Shown: positions 51,554 to 62,590 of the stretch, one piece after another
Layout: each line of letters starts with the position of its first letter
Numbering within the stretch: the stretch's first letter is position 1
From: Chryseobacterium paludis
GTDB lineage: Bacteria; Bacteroidota; Bacteroidia; Flavobacteriales; Weeksellaceae
Assembly: GCF_025403485.1 (NCBI RefSeq)
Contig: NZ_CP099966.1
Span: 4,078,501-4,142,500, forward strand
Direction: 5' to 3'
Length of the DNA: 64,000 bases
The notes under the pieces: generated by a model
What the model saw: only the letters and a program-made list of their open reading frames with translations
What the model was told of the DNA's origin: nothing
Database searches by the model: none
Position numbers and translations under genes: made by a program

Positions 51554-54500
51554 TTGGTGGCAAATAATAAGTATCTCAATATATTTCTGTTCCTGTCGTT
51601 CTTATGTATGTCAGTAAATACTTTTGCACAGCAGGTACGTGACACGGCAATTATTAAGAAAGATTATGAACTGGCTGACCCTACTCAGTTTGAAGCCTTT
51701 TATGATGTAAAAACTGGTATGTACTATGTATATCCTAAAATTGGAAATACAGTGACCGGGCCTCCGACAGCGATGTCTCCGGAGGAATATAAGGAATTCA
51801 TGATGGCCAGTCAGACAAGAGCCTATTATAAAGATAAATCCGATAAATACAACCTACTTTTCCGAAAAGATAAAAGTGATGCACAAAGAAAAGGATTAAT
51901 TCCTGCATTGACCATTCGTAATAAGCTTTTCGAGACTATTTTTGGAAGTAATAAAATAGAAATAATCCCTACGGGATTCGCTTCTTTCGATTTTGCAGGG
52001 CTTTACCAGAAGATTGACAATCCATTAATTTTACCTCAAAACAGAACCAGCTTTACCTTTGATATCAATCAGAGAATTCAATTAGGATTATTGGGTAAAG
52101 TAGGAGAGAATCTCCAGTTGAAAGCCAACTATGATACCCAAAGTGGCTTTGCATTCGAAAATAGAATGAACCTGGTCTGGCAGGCCAAAGGAAGTTGGAA
52201 AGATTTGCAGACGAAAGGATTAGGAGATGTTAATTCACCGGCTTCCGGTTCAGAAGATAAAATCATCAAGAGAGTGGAATTCGGTAACGTAAACATGCCA
52301 CTTTCTACTAGCTTAATACGAGGTTCTCAATCACTATTTGGGGTGAAAACCGAATTCCAGTTAGGAAAAACCTTTGGAACAGTCGTGCTTTCCCAACAGC
52401 AGGGAGAGGCAAGAAATATTGTTGTTCAGGGCGGTGGAGCCGTAAACACCTTTAAGATAGATGCGATAGATTATGAAGACAATCAGCATTACTTTTTAGG
52501 ACACTACTTCTTAGATAATTATGATAGAGCATTGGCAAACTACCCTCAGATCAATTCAAAAATCAATATAACAAGATTAGAAGTTTGGGTTTTAGACCAG
52601 GGAAACAGTAATCTGGCTGCTCAGAAAAGTATAGTTGGAATCAGAGACTTGGGAGATAAAACTGCAGTAATGCCTGATAATGCTAATAACAATCTCTATC
52701 AAGCCGTTTCTAATACAATGGGTCCAACACCTCGGGATGCCGGTGTAAATTATGCAGACCTGATACAGGGGCAATCACTTCCTATTGCAACTGGTGGGTC
52801 GCAAGCATATGTGAATAATGATCATTTTCTTTTTAATAAAAAAGCAAGAAGGCTAAACACCAGTGAATATACACTTCAACCACAATTAGGATATATTTCA
52901 TTAAATCAGAAGCTAAATGATAATCAGATTCTGGCAGTTTCATATTCATTTACGGATGGTACAAATAAAGTGTATAAAGTCGGAGAATTTTCTGAAGAAA
53001 GTCCTGTATTAATTACAAAAGCACTAAGGTCCACAAGGGTTGATATTACTTCTCCGATGTGGCCATTGATGATGAAGAATATCTATGCTTTAGATGCCGG
53101 ACAGGTAAGTCAGGATGGATTTATATTGAATGTACTTTACAGAGATGCAAAAACTGGAGGTAAAGTAAACTATCTTCCTGGTACCAGTGTTCAAGGTACT
53201 AACTTGCTAAAACTATTGAATTGGGACCGTTTGAACATGAACGGAGATATTCAGAATAACAGTGGCGGAACTACAGGAGATGGTATATTTGACTTTGTTA
53301 GTGGTCTTACCATAAGACCGGAAACAGGAAAGATTATTTTTACGAAAACCCAACCCTTTGGTAGCTATATGGCTAGCGTACTTGGAACGAGTGATCCACA
53401 ATATGTGCAAGCTGATATTTATAATCAACAGAAGCAATTTGCAACATATGTTCCTAAGCGGTATACTCTTGAAGGACGATATAAAGGAACTGCAGGACAA
53501 GGAATCTCTTTAGGCGCAGTGAATGTTCCACAAGGTTCGGTAAAGGTTTCTGCTAATGGAGTACAGTTGACAGAAGGGATAGATTATACCGTTGACTACA
53601 TGCTGGGTACTGTAACGATTATCAATGAAAATGTAAAACAATCCGGACAGGCAATTAATATTTCATTAGAGAACCAATTGACTTTTAATACCCAAAGAAA
53701 AAGATTTTTAGGATTAAATCTAGAGAGAAGATTTAATGAAAATTTCATTTTAGGAGCTACAGTTGTTAATTATTCCGAATCTCCACTAACCCAAAAGGTA
53801 AATTATGGACAGGAGGCCGTTAACAATACGATGGCTGGGATAAATTTAATGTATAATAATCAGCTTCCTTTCCTGACTCGATTGACAAATAAAATTCCAA
53901 TGGTGAAAACCGAAGCTCCATCCAATTTAAACTTTAAAATGGAAGGAGCCTACTTATTGCCAGGATTAAATAAAGGAACCAATGATCAATCCTATATTGA
54001 TGATTTTGAACAGACCACATCAAAGATATCATTAAAAGAACCTGCTGCTTGGAGTTTAGCTTCTAAACCGGAGAAATCGGGAGGCGTATTTTCAGGTGCT
54101 GGAGCTGGCAATGATCTCACAAACGGTTACGGAAGGGGATTATTATCATGGTACAATATTGATCCTAGATTCTGGGGTGTTGGAGGAAGAGCTCCTGCTG
54201 GTATTACTCCTCAGTCTGTCTCTAACCATGCTTCCAGAAGAGTACAATATTCAGAGATCTACAATAACAGAGATTTTGTAGCAGGTGAACAAACTTTTAC
54301 AAACACATTTGACATTTCCTACTATCCGACGGAAAAAGGACCTTATAATGTCAATCCAAATAATGAAACTACTCAACAGAGATGGGCTGGTCTTATGAGA
54401 CCCATTACTGTTTCCAATTTTGTAAATTCTAATATTGAATATGTGGAATTCTGGATGATGGATCCATATGCAGATGGAAATAATTTAGGAGCTAATCCAA

Positions 54501-57500
54501 AGCTATTACTTCAGTTAGGAAACGTTTCCGAAGATGTTTTAAAAGATGGATTTATGCAGTATGAAAATGGATTGCCAACACCAGGAACTCCATCTGTTAC
54601 CACTAATTCAAATTGGGGAGTGCAGCCAAAACAACCTCCTATATTATATGCTTTCTCAAGCGAAGGGCAGGAAAGAACAATACAGGATGCCGGATATGAC
54701 GGTCTCACTTCAGACCAGGAATCCATGAAATTTGGAAATACATTTACAAATCCTGTTACTAATCTTGCTGACCCTGCAGTGGATGATTTTGTATTCTATT
54801 TGTCGGCAAAGTTTACAGGAAGCCAGGCTTCGTCATTGGTACAGAGATATAAATATTTCAGAGGACCTGAAGGAAACTCACAAAGCAACTCATTAGAAGT
54901 AGCTTCTCAGACTCCCGATGCTGAAGATATTAATAAAGACTATAACCTTGATCAAAGTGAAAACTATAATGAATATCAAATTAAGTTAGACCAGGCAAGT
55001 TTAGCTTTAGGAACAAATAATATTGTTGATGTAAAAACTGTTCAGGCTCAATTTCAAAATGGACAGACTTCACCGGTAAGATGGTATTTATTTAGAATTC
55101 CAGTTTCTTCATATGTAACAGATGCAGGAGATCATGATCCTGGAGTTCTTAACAATGTGAGGTTTGCAAGAATGTTATTAACAGGTTTTGATCAGACCTC
55201 TACTCTGAGGTTTGGAACCATGGATTTAGTAAGATCAGACTGGAGAAAGTATCCTAAAAATACGGCAATAACTGGAACAGATATTATAGAAGAAGGGACG
55301 GTAAATGTACCAGACCCTCAAAATTTAGAAATTGGAAGTGTTAATATTGAAGAAAATGCCTTAAATACACCTCCTTATGTATTACCTCCCGGAATTGATA
55401 GACAGGTTTTAAGTGGAAACGCTGGTGTCCAAAGACAGAATGAAAGTTCATTATATTTAAAAGTTAACCAGCTTCCACAAACTGAGTCAAGAGGCGTATT
55501 TAAGAATACAACTTTGGACATGAGAAGGTATAAAAGATTAAAGCTTTTTGTACATGCTGAAGATCCGGATAAAAGAAAACCACCTATTCCGGATATAGAT
55601 CCAAAGACCAAATTTTTTATTCGTTTCGGAAGTGACGCTGCAGATAATTATTATGAATATGAAGCATCATTGAAGGTAACCCCAAGCACCGCAACTACTC
55701 CAATGGAAATATGGCCAGCGGAGAATGAAGTTGATTTAGAAATCCAAAATTTTGTAGATGCTAAAATTAGAAGAGATAAAAGTTCTCCTAATGATATTTC
55801 AAAAAGAATTTTAGATCCGGTATTTGGTGAAGCAGATAAACTCAAGAATATATATATTAAAGGGCGTCCAAGTTTAGGGAATATTACGACTATAGTAATT
55901 GGGATAAGAAATGGTATACCTAGAGGTGAAACTGGTGCACCCCTGGATCGGATATTGTGGGTCAATGAAATCCGACTTTCTGAAATTGATAATAAAGGCG
56001 GATATGCCGGAAATGCAAGTTTAAATTTTAACCTTGGTGATTTTGCTGTAGTGAACGCCAATGCATCATACACGTCTGTTGGATTTGGGAACATAGATTC
56101 TAAACCGGCAGAAAGAAATCAGTCGACACAGTCTGCATTCAGTATCAATACAGCTGTCAATTTAGATAAATTCCTTCCTGAAAAGACTGGAGTTAAGATT
56201 CCTGTCAACTATTCCTATTCACAGACGATCGAAGATCCAAAGTATAATCCTTTAGATACAGACGTTGAATTTAAGAAAGCAGCGAACAGGGAACAGCTGA
56301 AAAAAGTGGCAAGAACATATACGCAGCAGAGAAGTTTAGGAGTTGTTAATATGCACAAGGAAAGGGTTAATCCAAATAAGAAGCCTAAATTCTACGATGT
56401 AGAAAACCTTTCAGTTACGGCGGTTTATAATGACGACTTCTTCAGAGATATTTATACTAAGAAAAACTATAGACAGTATCTTAGAGGATATGTAGATTAT
56501 AATTATACTTTCAAACCGTGGGTGATCAAGCCTTTTAATAAGATGATCAGTGATACCGCAAAATCTACAAAATACCTGAGATGGGTAAAAGAATTTAATA
56601 TTAATCCAATTCCGACAAGATTCTCTTTCAGGACAGAAATCGACAGGAATTATAATGAACTGGAGTTTAGAAGCGTTGATGCTATTCTTAATGGTAATTT
56701 CAATGATGAATCTCAGGCAATAAGAAACAGAAACTTCTACTTTGGTTGGCAATATGGTTTAGGATTTAATTTTACAAAATCGTTAAAACTGGAAATAAAC
56801 TCAGCAACGAGAACATTGAATGATAACGTAGATGTGAATACAATGGATAATTCTTCGATCTTTGGAAATGTGTTCAGATCGGGAAGACCAGTATTGTATA
56901 ACCATAGGGTACAATTGAACTATAAACTCCCATTCCAGTATTTACCATATCTGGATTTTATTGATGCTGAACTGGGATATGGATTTACCTATAACTGGAA
57001 TGCAAGAAGTACAGCTTTGTATAGTTTTGTTAATCCTGATACCCAGAGAGCAGAAAGTTTAGGTTCAATAGGTCAGAATACAAATGTTATTCAGGCAACG
57101 GCAACTGCTGATTTTCCTAAGTTCTTTGGACAGTTTAAATATTTCAAAAATATTTCTACAAAACTTCAAAAACGCAGACAGGAAATTGACTCGCTGAATA
57201 ATGTGTATACTCAACAATGGGAAAAGAAAAGATATAAGTTTAAAAACTATAAGTTTAAAAATAAACTGACTGTTTTACAAAGTGCCGCATTTTTACTTAC
57301 TTCTTTAAAACAGCTGGATGTTAATTATTCAGAGAATAACGGAACTGTGTTGCCAGGACTACTTTCTGCACCTAATTATTATGGATACGGGCAAACTTTG
57401 GGAGGCCCAAGTATTGGATTCTTATTTGGATCACAGGCAGACATCAGAAGAACGGTTATGGAGAATGGCTGGGTAAGTGATTCTCAATATATGACAGATC

Positions 57501-58639
57501 CATATGTGCGGATGTCAACCAGGGAACTGCGTGCCAATTTGCAGGTCGTACCAATGAATGACCTTAGAATAGATGTTAGTGTATTGCATAATTATAACAG
57601 GAATTTCTCACAGTCCGGATTCAACTATGTAGATCCAGTAACCAGAATTCCTAATCCTAATTTTACTTTTGCCAATGACCTTGTTACATACTCGAACTCA
57701 GTAATACTTTTGAAAACATCCTTCAAAGATGGAGCAGCAGTATATCAGTCAATTCGGGAAAACGCAAGAGCTCTTTCTCAACAGCTTGGAGATATATCAA
57801 CCGTAAACAATGCAGGATTCACGGATGGTTATAGTATTGCCAACGCCTATGTTTTAATACCGGCATTCCGAGCAGCTGTTGAAGGGAAATCTATCAAAGG
57901 GATTGGGGATGCTAAAAAAGCAGGATTACCAATACCAAACTGGAAAGTAACCTATTCAGGGTTAAGAAATGTACCTATTATCAATGGACAGTTTTCTAAG
58001 TTTGATATATTACATAGCTATAATGCAACCTATACAGCGACAGGAATCCAGTCAAGTATAGATTATTTTAATGCAATTTCAACTGGTGGTAGTCTTTTTG
58101 ATTCTAACCGAGACAGAATTAATCCATTTACATTCTCTCAGGTAGGATATGTTGAGTCATTCTCGCCATTGATTGGTGTGGATGTTACCATGAGAAATAA
58201 CATGCAGTTCGGAATACAGTATAATAGAAACAGAATGTTATTGCTGGGATTACTAAATCAGACCCTTACTGAAGATGCCAATACAGAATATGTGGTAAGA
58301 GTGGGTTATATTATCCGTAACTTTAGATTAGGAGTGAATGACGTAAGAAAAAGAGGAAAAGGAAAAGGAAGTGATCTTAATATCAGAGGAGACTTCTCAT
58401 TACGTGATAGCAGAACGAGTATTACAAATATACTATTGGATGATTCTCAGGTTACAGGCGGTCAGAAATTAATGAATGTAAAGATTTCTGCAGATTACAA
58501 TGTTTCTGAAAATTTAAACTTAAGAGTATTCTATGAACAGATGACTTCTAAATATAAAATCTCTACAGCATTCCCACTTTCAACAGTAAGAGCTGGATTG
58601 TCTGCAACATTTACATTTGGAGATTCCGGAGGTTTCTAA
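51554..58639 (+). CDS. sprA: SprA, giant outer-membrane channel of the type IX secretion system
   Basis: A 2361-aa outer-membrane barrel that forms the T9SS protein-conducting channel and is needed for gliding in relatives; called Sov in Porphyromonas. Signal peptide NIFLFLSFLCMSVNTFAQQ. Family blocks include PTQFEAFYDVKTGMYYVYPK, SFTFDINQRIQLGLLGKVGE, TYQQRSLGVVN-like motifs in the middle and the C-terminal strand VRAGLSATFTFGDSGGF. The start is TTG 51554 or GTG 51557; the first ATG would destroy the signal peptide. The order ruvA-sprA-gcvH is conserved in Flavobacteriia. A terminator follows. Confidence 0.96.
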   Translation: MVANNKYLNIFLFLSFLCMSVNTFAQQVRDTAIIKKDYELADPTQFEAFYDVKTGMYYVYPKIGNTVTGPPTAMSPEEYKEFMMASQTRAYYKDKSDKYNLLFRKDKSDAQRKGLIPALTIRNKLFETIFGSNKIEIIPTGFASFDFAGLYQKIDNPLILPQNRTSFTFDINQRIQLGLLGKVGENLQLKANYDTQSGFAFENRMNLVWQAKGSWKDLQTKGLGDVNSPASGSEDKIIKRVEFGNVNMPLSTSLIRGSQSLFGVKTEFQLGKTFGTVVLSQQQGEARNIVVQGGGAVNTFKIDAIDYEDNQHYFLGHYFLDNYDRALANYPQINSKINITRLEVWVLDQGNSNLAAQKSIVGIRDLGDKTAVMPDNANNNLYQAVSNTMGPTPRDAGVNYADLIQGQSLPIATGGSQAYVNNDHFLFNKKARRLNTSEYTLQPQLGYISLNQKLNDNQILAVSYSFTDGTNKVYKVGEFSEESPVLITKALRSTRVDITSPMWPLMMKNIYALDAGQVSQDGFILNVLYRDAKTGGKVNYLPGTSVQGTNLLKLLNWDRLNMNGDIQNNSGGTTGDGIFDFVSGLTIRPETGKIIFTKTQPFGSYMASVLGTSDPQYVQADIYNQQKQFATYVPKRYTLEGRYKGTAGQGISLGAVNVPQGSVKVSANGVQLTEGIDYTVDYMLGTVTIINENVKQSGQAINISLENQLTFNTQRKRFLGLNLERRFNENFILGATVVNYSESPLTQKVNYGQEAVNNTMAGINLMYNNQLPFLTRLTNKIPMVKTEAPSNLNFKMEGAYLLPGLNKGTNDQSYIDDFEQTTSKISLKEPAAWSLASKPEKSGGVFSGAGAGNDLTNGYGRGLLSWYNIDPRFWGVGGRAPAGITPQSVSNHASRRVQYSEIYNNRDFVAGEQTFTNTFDISYYPTEKGPYNVNPNNETTQQRWAGLMRPITVSNFVNSNIEYVEFWMMDPYADGNNLGANPKLLLQLGNVSEDVLKDGFMQYENGLPTPGTPSVTTNSNWGVQPKQPPILYAFSSEGQERTIQDAGYDGLTSDQESMKFGNTFTNPVTNLADPAVDDFVFYLSAKFTGSQASSLVQRYKYFRGPEGNSQSNSLEVASQTPDAEDINKDYNLDQSENYNEYQIKLDQASLALGTNNIVDVKTVQAQFQNGQTSPVRWYLFRIPVSSYVTDAGDHDPGVLNNVRFARMLLTGFDQTSTLRFGTMDLVRSDWRKYPKNTAITGTDIIEEGTVNVPDPQNLEIGSVNIEENALNTPPYVLPPGIDRQVLSGNAGVQRQNESSLYLKVNQLPQTESRGVFKNTTLDMRRYKRLKLFVHAEDPDKRKPPIPDIDPKTKFFIRFGSDAADNYYEYEASLKVTPSTATTPMEIWPAENEVDLEIQNFVDAKIRRDKSSPNDISKRILDPVFGEADKLKNIYIKGRPSLGNITTIVIGIRNGIPRGETGAPLDRILWVNEIRLSEIDNKGGYAGNASLNFNLGDFAVVNANASYTSVGFGNIDSKPAERNQSTQSAFSINTAVNLDKFLPEKTGVKIPVNYSYSQTIEDPKYNPLDTDVEFKKAANREQLKKVARTYTQQRSLGVVNMHKERVNPNKKPKFYDVENLSVTAVYNDDFFRDIYTKKNYRQYLRGYVDYNYTFKPWVIKPFNKMISDTAKSTKYLRWVKEFNINPIPTRFSFRTEIDRNYNELEFRSVDAILNGNFNDESQAIRNRNFYFGWQYGLGFNFTKSLKLEINSATRTLNDNVDVNTMDNSSIFGNVFRSGRPVLYNHRVQLNYKLPFQYLPYLDFIDAELGYGFTYNWNARSTALYSFVNPDTQRAESLGSIGQNTNVIQATATADFPKFFGQFKYFKNISTKLQKRRQEIDSLNNVYTQQWEKKRYKFKNYKFKNKLTVLQSAAFLLTSLKQLDVNYSENNGTVLPGLLSAPNYYGYGQTLGGPSIGFLFGSQADIRRTVMENGWVSDSQYMTDPYVRMSTRELRANLQVVPMNDLRIDVSVLHNYNRNFSQSGFNYVDPVTRIPNPNFTFANDLVTYSNSVILLKTSFKDGAAVYQSIRENARALSQQLGDISTVNNAGFTDGYSIANAYVLIPAFRAAVEGKSIKGIGDAKKAGLPIPNWKVTYSGLRNVPIINGQFSKFDILHSYNATYTATGIQSSIDYFNAISTGGSLFDSNRDRINPFTFSQVGYVESFSPLIGVDVTMRNNMQFGIQYNRNRMLLLGLLNQTLTEDANTEYVVRVGYIIRNFRLGVNDVRKRGKGKGSDLNIRGDFSLRDSRTSITNILLDDSQVTGGQKLMNVKISADYNVSENLNLRVFYEQMTSKYKISTAFPLSTVRAGLSATFTFGDSGGF

Positions 58640-58661
58640 CCAACAGTTATATAAACATATG

Positions 58662-58692
58662 AATCCCTTTCTGAATAAGAAGGGGATTTTTT
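58662..58692 (+). terminator. intrinsic terminator after sprA
   Basis: AATCCCTTTCT / AAGAAGGGGATT stem around GAAT, with one mismatch or G-T pair, then a T run. Confidence 0.82.
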
Positions 58693-58819
58693 ATTAAAAT
58701 GAAACAGGGATAATAAAGCTAGATCTTTTATTAAAGGTACTATTTACCATGTTGAGTATTTATTCAACTCTATTATATTAAGAATGGGAAAAACATTTTG
58801 AATAAACAAACATACTTTT

Positions 58820-58850
58820 TTTGAACCTTATGTATTTTTGAATAAATTTG
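58820..58850 (+). promoter_or_regulatory. gcvH promoter
   Basis: TTTG (58820-58823), 19-base spacer, TAAATTTG (58843-58850). Exact Bacteroidota consensus, 21 bases before the gcvH ATG. A second -7-like TATTTTTG lies at 58833-58840. Confidence 0.75.
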
Positions 58851-58871
58851 TAAAATAATAAAAATCAAAAA

Positions 58872-59249
58872 ATGAACACACCATCGGAATTAAAGTACAC
58901 TAAAGATCACGAATGGATCAAGATTGAAGGAAACGTAGCTACTATTGGTATTACTGATTTTGCACAAGGAGAACTTGGAGATATCGTATATGTTGATATT
59001 GATACTGTTGATGACGATCTTGACAGTGGAGCTGTATTTGGAAGTGTAGAGGCAGTAAAGACTGTTTCAGATCTATTCTTACCTATTGCAGGAAAGGTTA
59101 CAGAATTCAATTCAGAATTAGAAGCTCAGCCTGAGTTACTAAACACTGATCCTTATGGTAACGGATGGATCATCAAATTAGAGATTGCTGATGGTGCAGA
59201 CCAGTCCGAATTGCTTTCCGCAGAAGAATACCAAGCTATCATTGGATAG
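58872..59249 (+). CDS. gcvH: glycine cleavage system H protein
   Basis: Lipoyl carrier that shuttles the aminomethyl group between the glycine decarboxylase (P), T and L proteins. The protein has 125 aa, the normal length. The start SELKYTKDHEWIKIEGNVAT is typical, and the lipoylated Lys lies in FGSVEAVKTVSDLFLP. GDIVYVDI and NTDPYGNGWIIKLEI complete the fold. Its stop overlaps the presumed start of the VanZ-like gene. Confidence 0.97.
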   Translation: MNTPSELKYTKDHEWIKIEGNVATIGITDFAQGELGDIVYVDIDTVDDDLDSGAVFGSVEAVKTVSDLFLPIAGKVTEFNSELEAQPELLNTDPYGNGWIIKLEIADGADQSELLSAEEYQAIIG

Positions 59250-59601
59250 GGTTTCAAAAATATTTAGTAAGATCTTGCCCATTTATTGGGCATTTCTTAC
59301 TTATATGCTTCTCAAGCCCGGAGAAGAGAATCATGAATATTTTTTTATGTTCAACGGGTTCGATAAAGTTCTGCACGTAAGTATATTTGCTATGCTTGGC
59401 TTTTGCTTTATCGCCACTTTCCCCAAAATCAAATTTTCTTATTTTTTCCAGATCATCCTTATATATGCATTCCTAACCGAAATACTACAGGAAGAAATGC
59501 ATCTGGGCAGATCAATGGAATCCCTGGATATAGTAGCCGATGTGATCGGATGCCTGTTAGGGTACTATATATATAAGGAACTTGTCAAACGTTTTTTCTG
59601 A
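59242..59601 (+). CDS. VanZ-like membrane protein (TTG start)
   Basis: A product of about 119 aa from the TTG at 59242 (MDRVSKIFSKILPIYWAFLT), overlapping the end of gcvH by eight bases. Four hydrophobic helices are present. The VanZ-like core shows in FNGFDKVLHVSIFAMLGFCF and the region EILQEEMHLGRSMESLDIVA, DVIGCLLGYYIYK. The frame is open further upstream inside gcvH, but no ATG there gives a sensible N-terminus. Function is unknown. The gene regularly follows gcvH in related genomes. Confidence 0.82.
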   Translation: MDRVSKIFSKILPIYWAFLTYMLLKPGEENHEYFFMFNGFDKVLHVSIFAMLGFCFIATFPKIKFSYFFQIILIYAFLTEILQEEMHLGRSMESLDIVADVIGCLLGYYIYKELVKRFF

Positions 59602-60025
59602 TACACAATAAACTTGAAGATTAAAGACCTTCATTTTTCATAAGCTTAATCCCGCTACCCACTCATACTCCTCGTGCCAGCGCTTTCTTTCAGATCCAGA
59701 TCTACTGCGGGGTAACCGTTACTATCGGGGCTAGAGTATTGGGTTTATTAATACTACTTCTTATAAAGAGAATTCTTCCCATACATACCTTCTTTAAAAT
59801 CCTGGATAAACTGAACTTTGATTCGTTTCTTCATCAGAATATAGTCTATTCATATATAAAACCTATTCTCACAATATTAAAAAAAAACGAATCGTATAAT
59901 GTGGATAACTATTGATTGTTCTCAATTGTTTTTGTACCAATAGATTAGGTTTGTTATTTTCCACATTTTAAGATTATTGTCAAATTTTATGTTAAATAAG
60001 TTTGGATTGTAGTGTTAATAAGGTG
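59602..60025. other. intergenic region upstream of the rRNA operon with GC-richer block
   Basis: About 420 bases without a supported gene. Bases 59645-59745 are clearly richer in G+C than their surroundings and contain CGGGGTAACCGTTACTATCG followed by GGGCTAG. I recall related blocks as scattered intergenic debris in flavobacterial genomes. From 59760 to 60025 the DNA is AT-rich and leads into the rRNA promoters. Confidence 0.4.
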
Positions 60026-60033
60026 TACTTTTG
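60001..60033 (+). promoter_or_regulatory. rRNA promoter P1
   Basis: TTTG (60001-60004), 21-base spacer, TACTTTTG (60026-60033). Confidence 0.65.
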
Positions 60034-60114
60034 CCCCACTGAAAACGAGAGATAGTAGGTAGCGCAGACGATAAGTAAATAGGACTGAAGGTTAGAAAAA
60101 TAAATAATATTTTA

Positions 60115-60145
60115 TTTTGATAATTGATAAAAGTTTGTATCTTTG
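60115..60145 (+). promoter_or_regulatory. rRNA promoter P2
   Basis: TTTTG (60115-60119), 18-base spacer, TATCTTTG (60138-60145). Confidence 0.7.
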
Positions 60146-60239
60146 CAGTCCCAATTAAGGGAGCGCAGGAGAGTATAGGATTGAATAAGAGATAGGGATT
60201 AAGGTTACTAAAAAAACTTTAAATTTTCTTTCGGAAAAA

Positions 60240-60271
60240 TTTGGTCACATCAAAAAAAACATTTACTTTTG
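60240..60271 (+). promoter_or_regulatory. rRNA promoter P3
   Basis: TTTG (60240-60243), 20-base spacer, TACTTTTG (60264-60271). This is the closest of the three tandem promoters to 16S, about 140 bases upstream. Confidence 0.7.
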
Positions 60272-60412
60272 CACTCGCAAATCAGTAGTCCAAACGACAG
60301 AAAATGAGGCTACGGTATAAAGCGGAAGAAGAGAGATCATTGAAAAATAATATAACAACCAAGTAAGGAAAAACTAAAGCGTAAAATAACTTTGAGTGAG
60401 TCAGACAAACAT

Positions 60413-61929
<1,517 letters not shown>

Positions 61930-62147
61930 TAGAGCGTCTTTCGGGACGATAAACAAAATTAAAGATACTTAAGTGTATCATGTACTTACTTAAAGTATGC
62001 TTTAGTTTTTTATTTGGTTGATTATATATATAAAAATACAAAACCCACTAGAAATTAGTATAGGGAAGAGAGGCAAGATGAAAGATAAAAGAAGAAAGAC
62101 AATGAGGTCTGATATCTGGAGTCTTTAATCTAAAAGTCTAACAAGAC
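61930..62147. other. 16S-tRNA-Ile spacer
   Basis: Transcribed spacer without genes. A small hairpin CGTCTTTCGGGACG follows the 16S 3' end (61934-61947). The part at 62080-62147 contains TCTgA-type words (GAGGTCTGATATCTGGAGTC) like those in the paaI-paaJ gap. Confidence 0.5.
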
Positions 62148-62221
62148 AGTCTCGTAGCTCAGCTGGTTAGAGCGCTACACTGATAATGTAGAGGTCGGCA
62201 GTTCGAGCCTGCCCGAGACTA
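62148..62221 (+). tRNA. tRNA-Ile (GAT)
   Basis: 74-nt cloverleaf in the rRNA spacer. The acceptor AGTCTCG pairs perfectly with CGAGACT, the anticodon stem-loop is CTACA CTGATAA TGTAG with anticodon GAT, and the T-arm is CGGCA GTTCGAG CCTGCC-like. Discriminator A. CCA is not encoded. Confidence 0.95.
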
Positions 62222-62302
62222 CTAATTGAAAAAGACGGGAAGATAATAGATGGTAGGGATCAGATTTAATTCTGGGATCTGTAATCTGTAATCTGAAGTC
62301 TG

Positions 62303-62376
62303 ACTAGAGGGGGAATTAGCTCAGCTGGCTAGAGCGCCTGCCTTGCACGCAGGAGGTCAAGGGTTCGACTCCCTTA
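62303..62376 (+). tRNA. tRNA-Ala (TGC)
   Basis: 74-nt cloverleaf. The acceptor GGGGAAT pairs with ATTCTCC and includes the G3-U70 pair that marks alanine tRNAs. The anticodon arm CCTGC CTTGCAC GCAGG has anticodon TGC. Discriminator A. Confidence 0.95.
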
Positions 62377-62590
62377 TTCTCCACAGTTTTGTGAGTCTGA
62401 TTTAAAAGTATAATGAATAGAGCCAAAACAAATATTCATTCATCAGACAAGCAGAAAGACATTAAGATCATTGACATTAACGGTAAAAATATCACAAAGA
62501 GAAAACCGAGCGCAATTAAGCGTTTGAGTTTACAAAAAATAGCTTGGCAGCAATGCTGAGCAAAAAATACTGAACTAATTAATAATTAGG

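Noticed and set aside
55651..56094. A 147-codon open frame antisense to sprA
   Set aside because: sprA codons continue across it with strong family similarity; the antisense frame has no recognisable family and no promoter.
57228..57264. Tandem repeat TATAAGTTTAAAAA within sprA
   Set aside because: It encodes a repeated YKFKN segment within the continuous SprA frame; a local duplication without evidence of a separate function.
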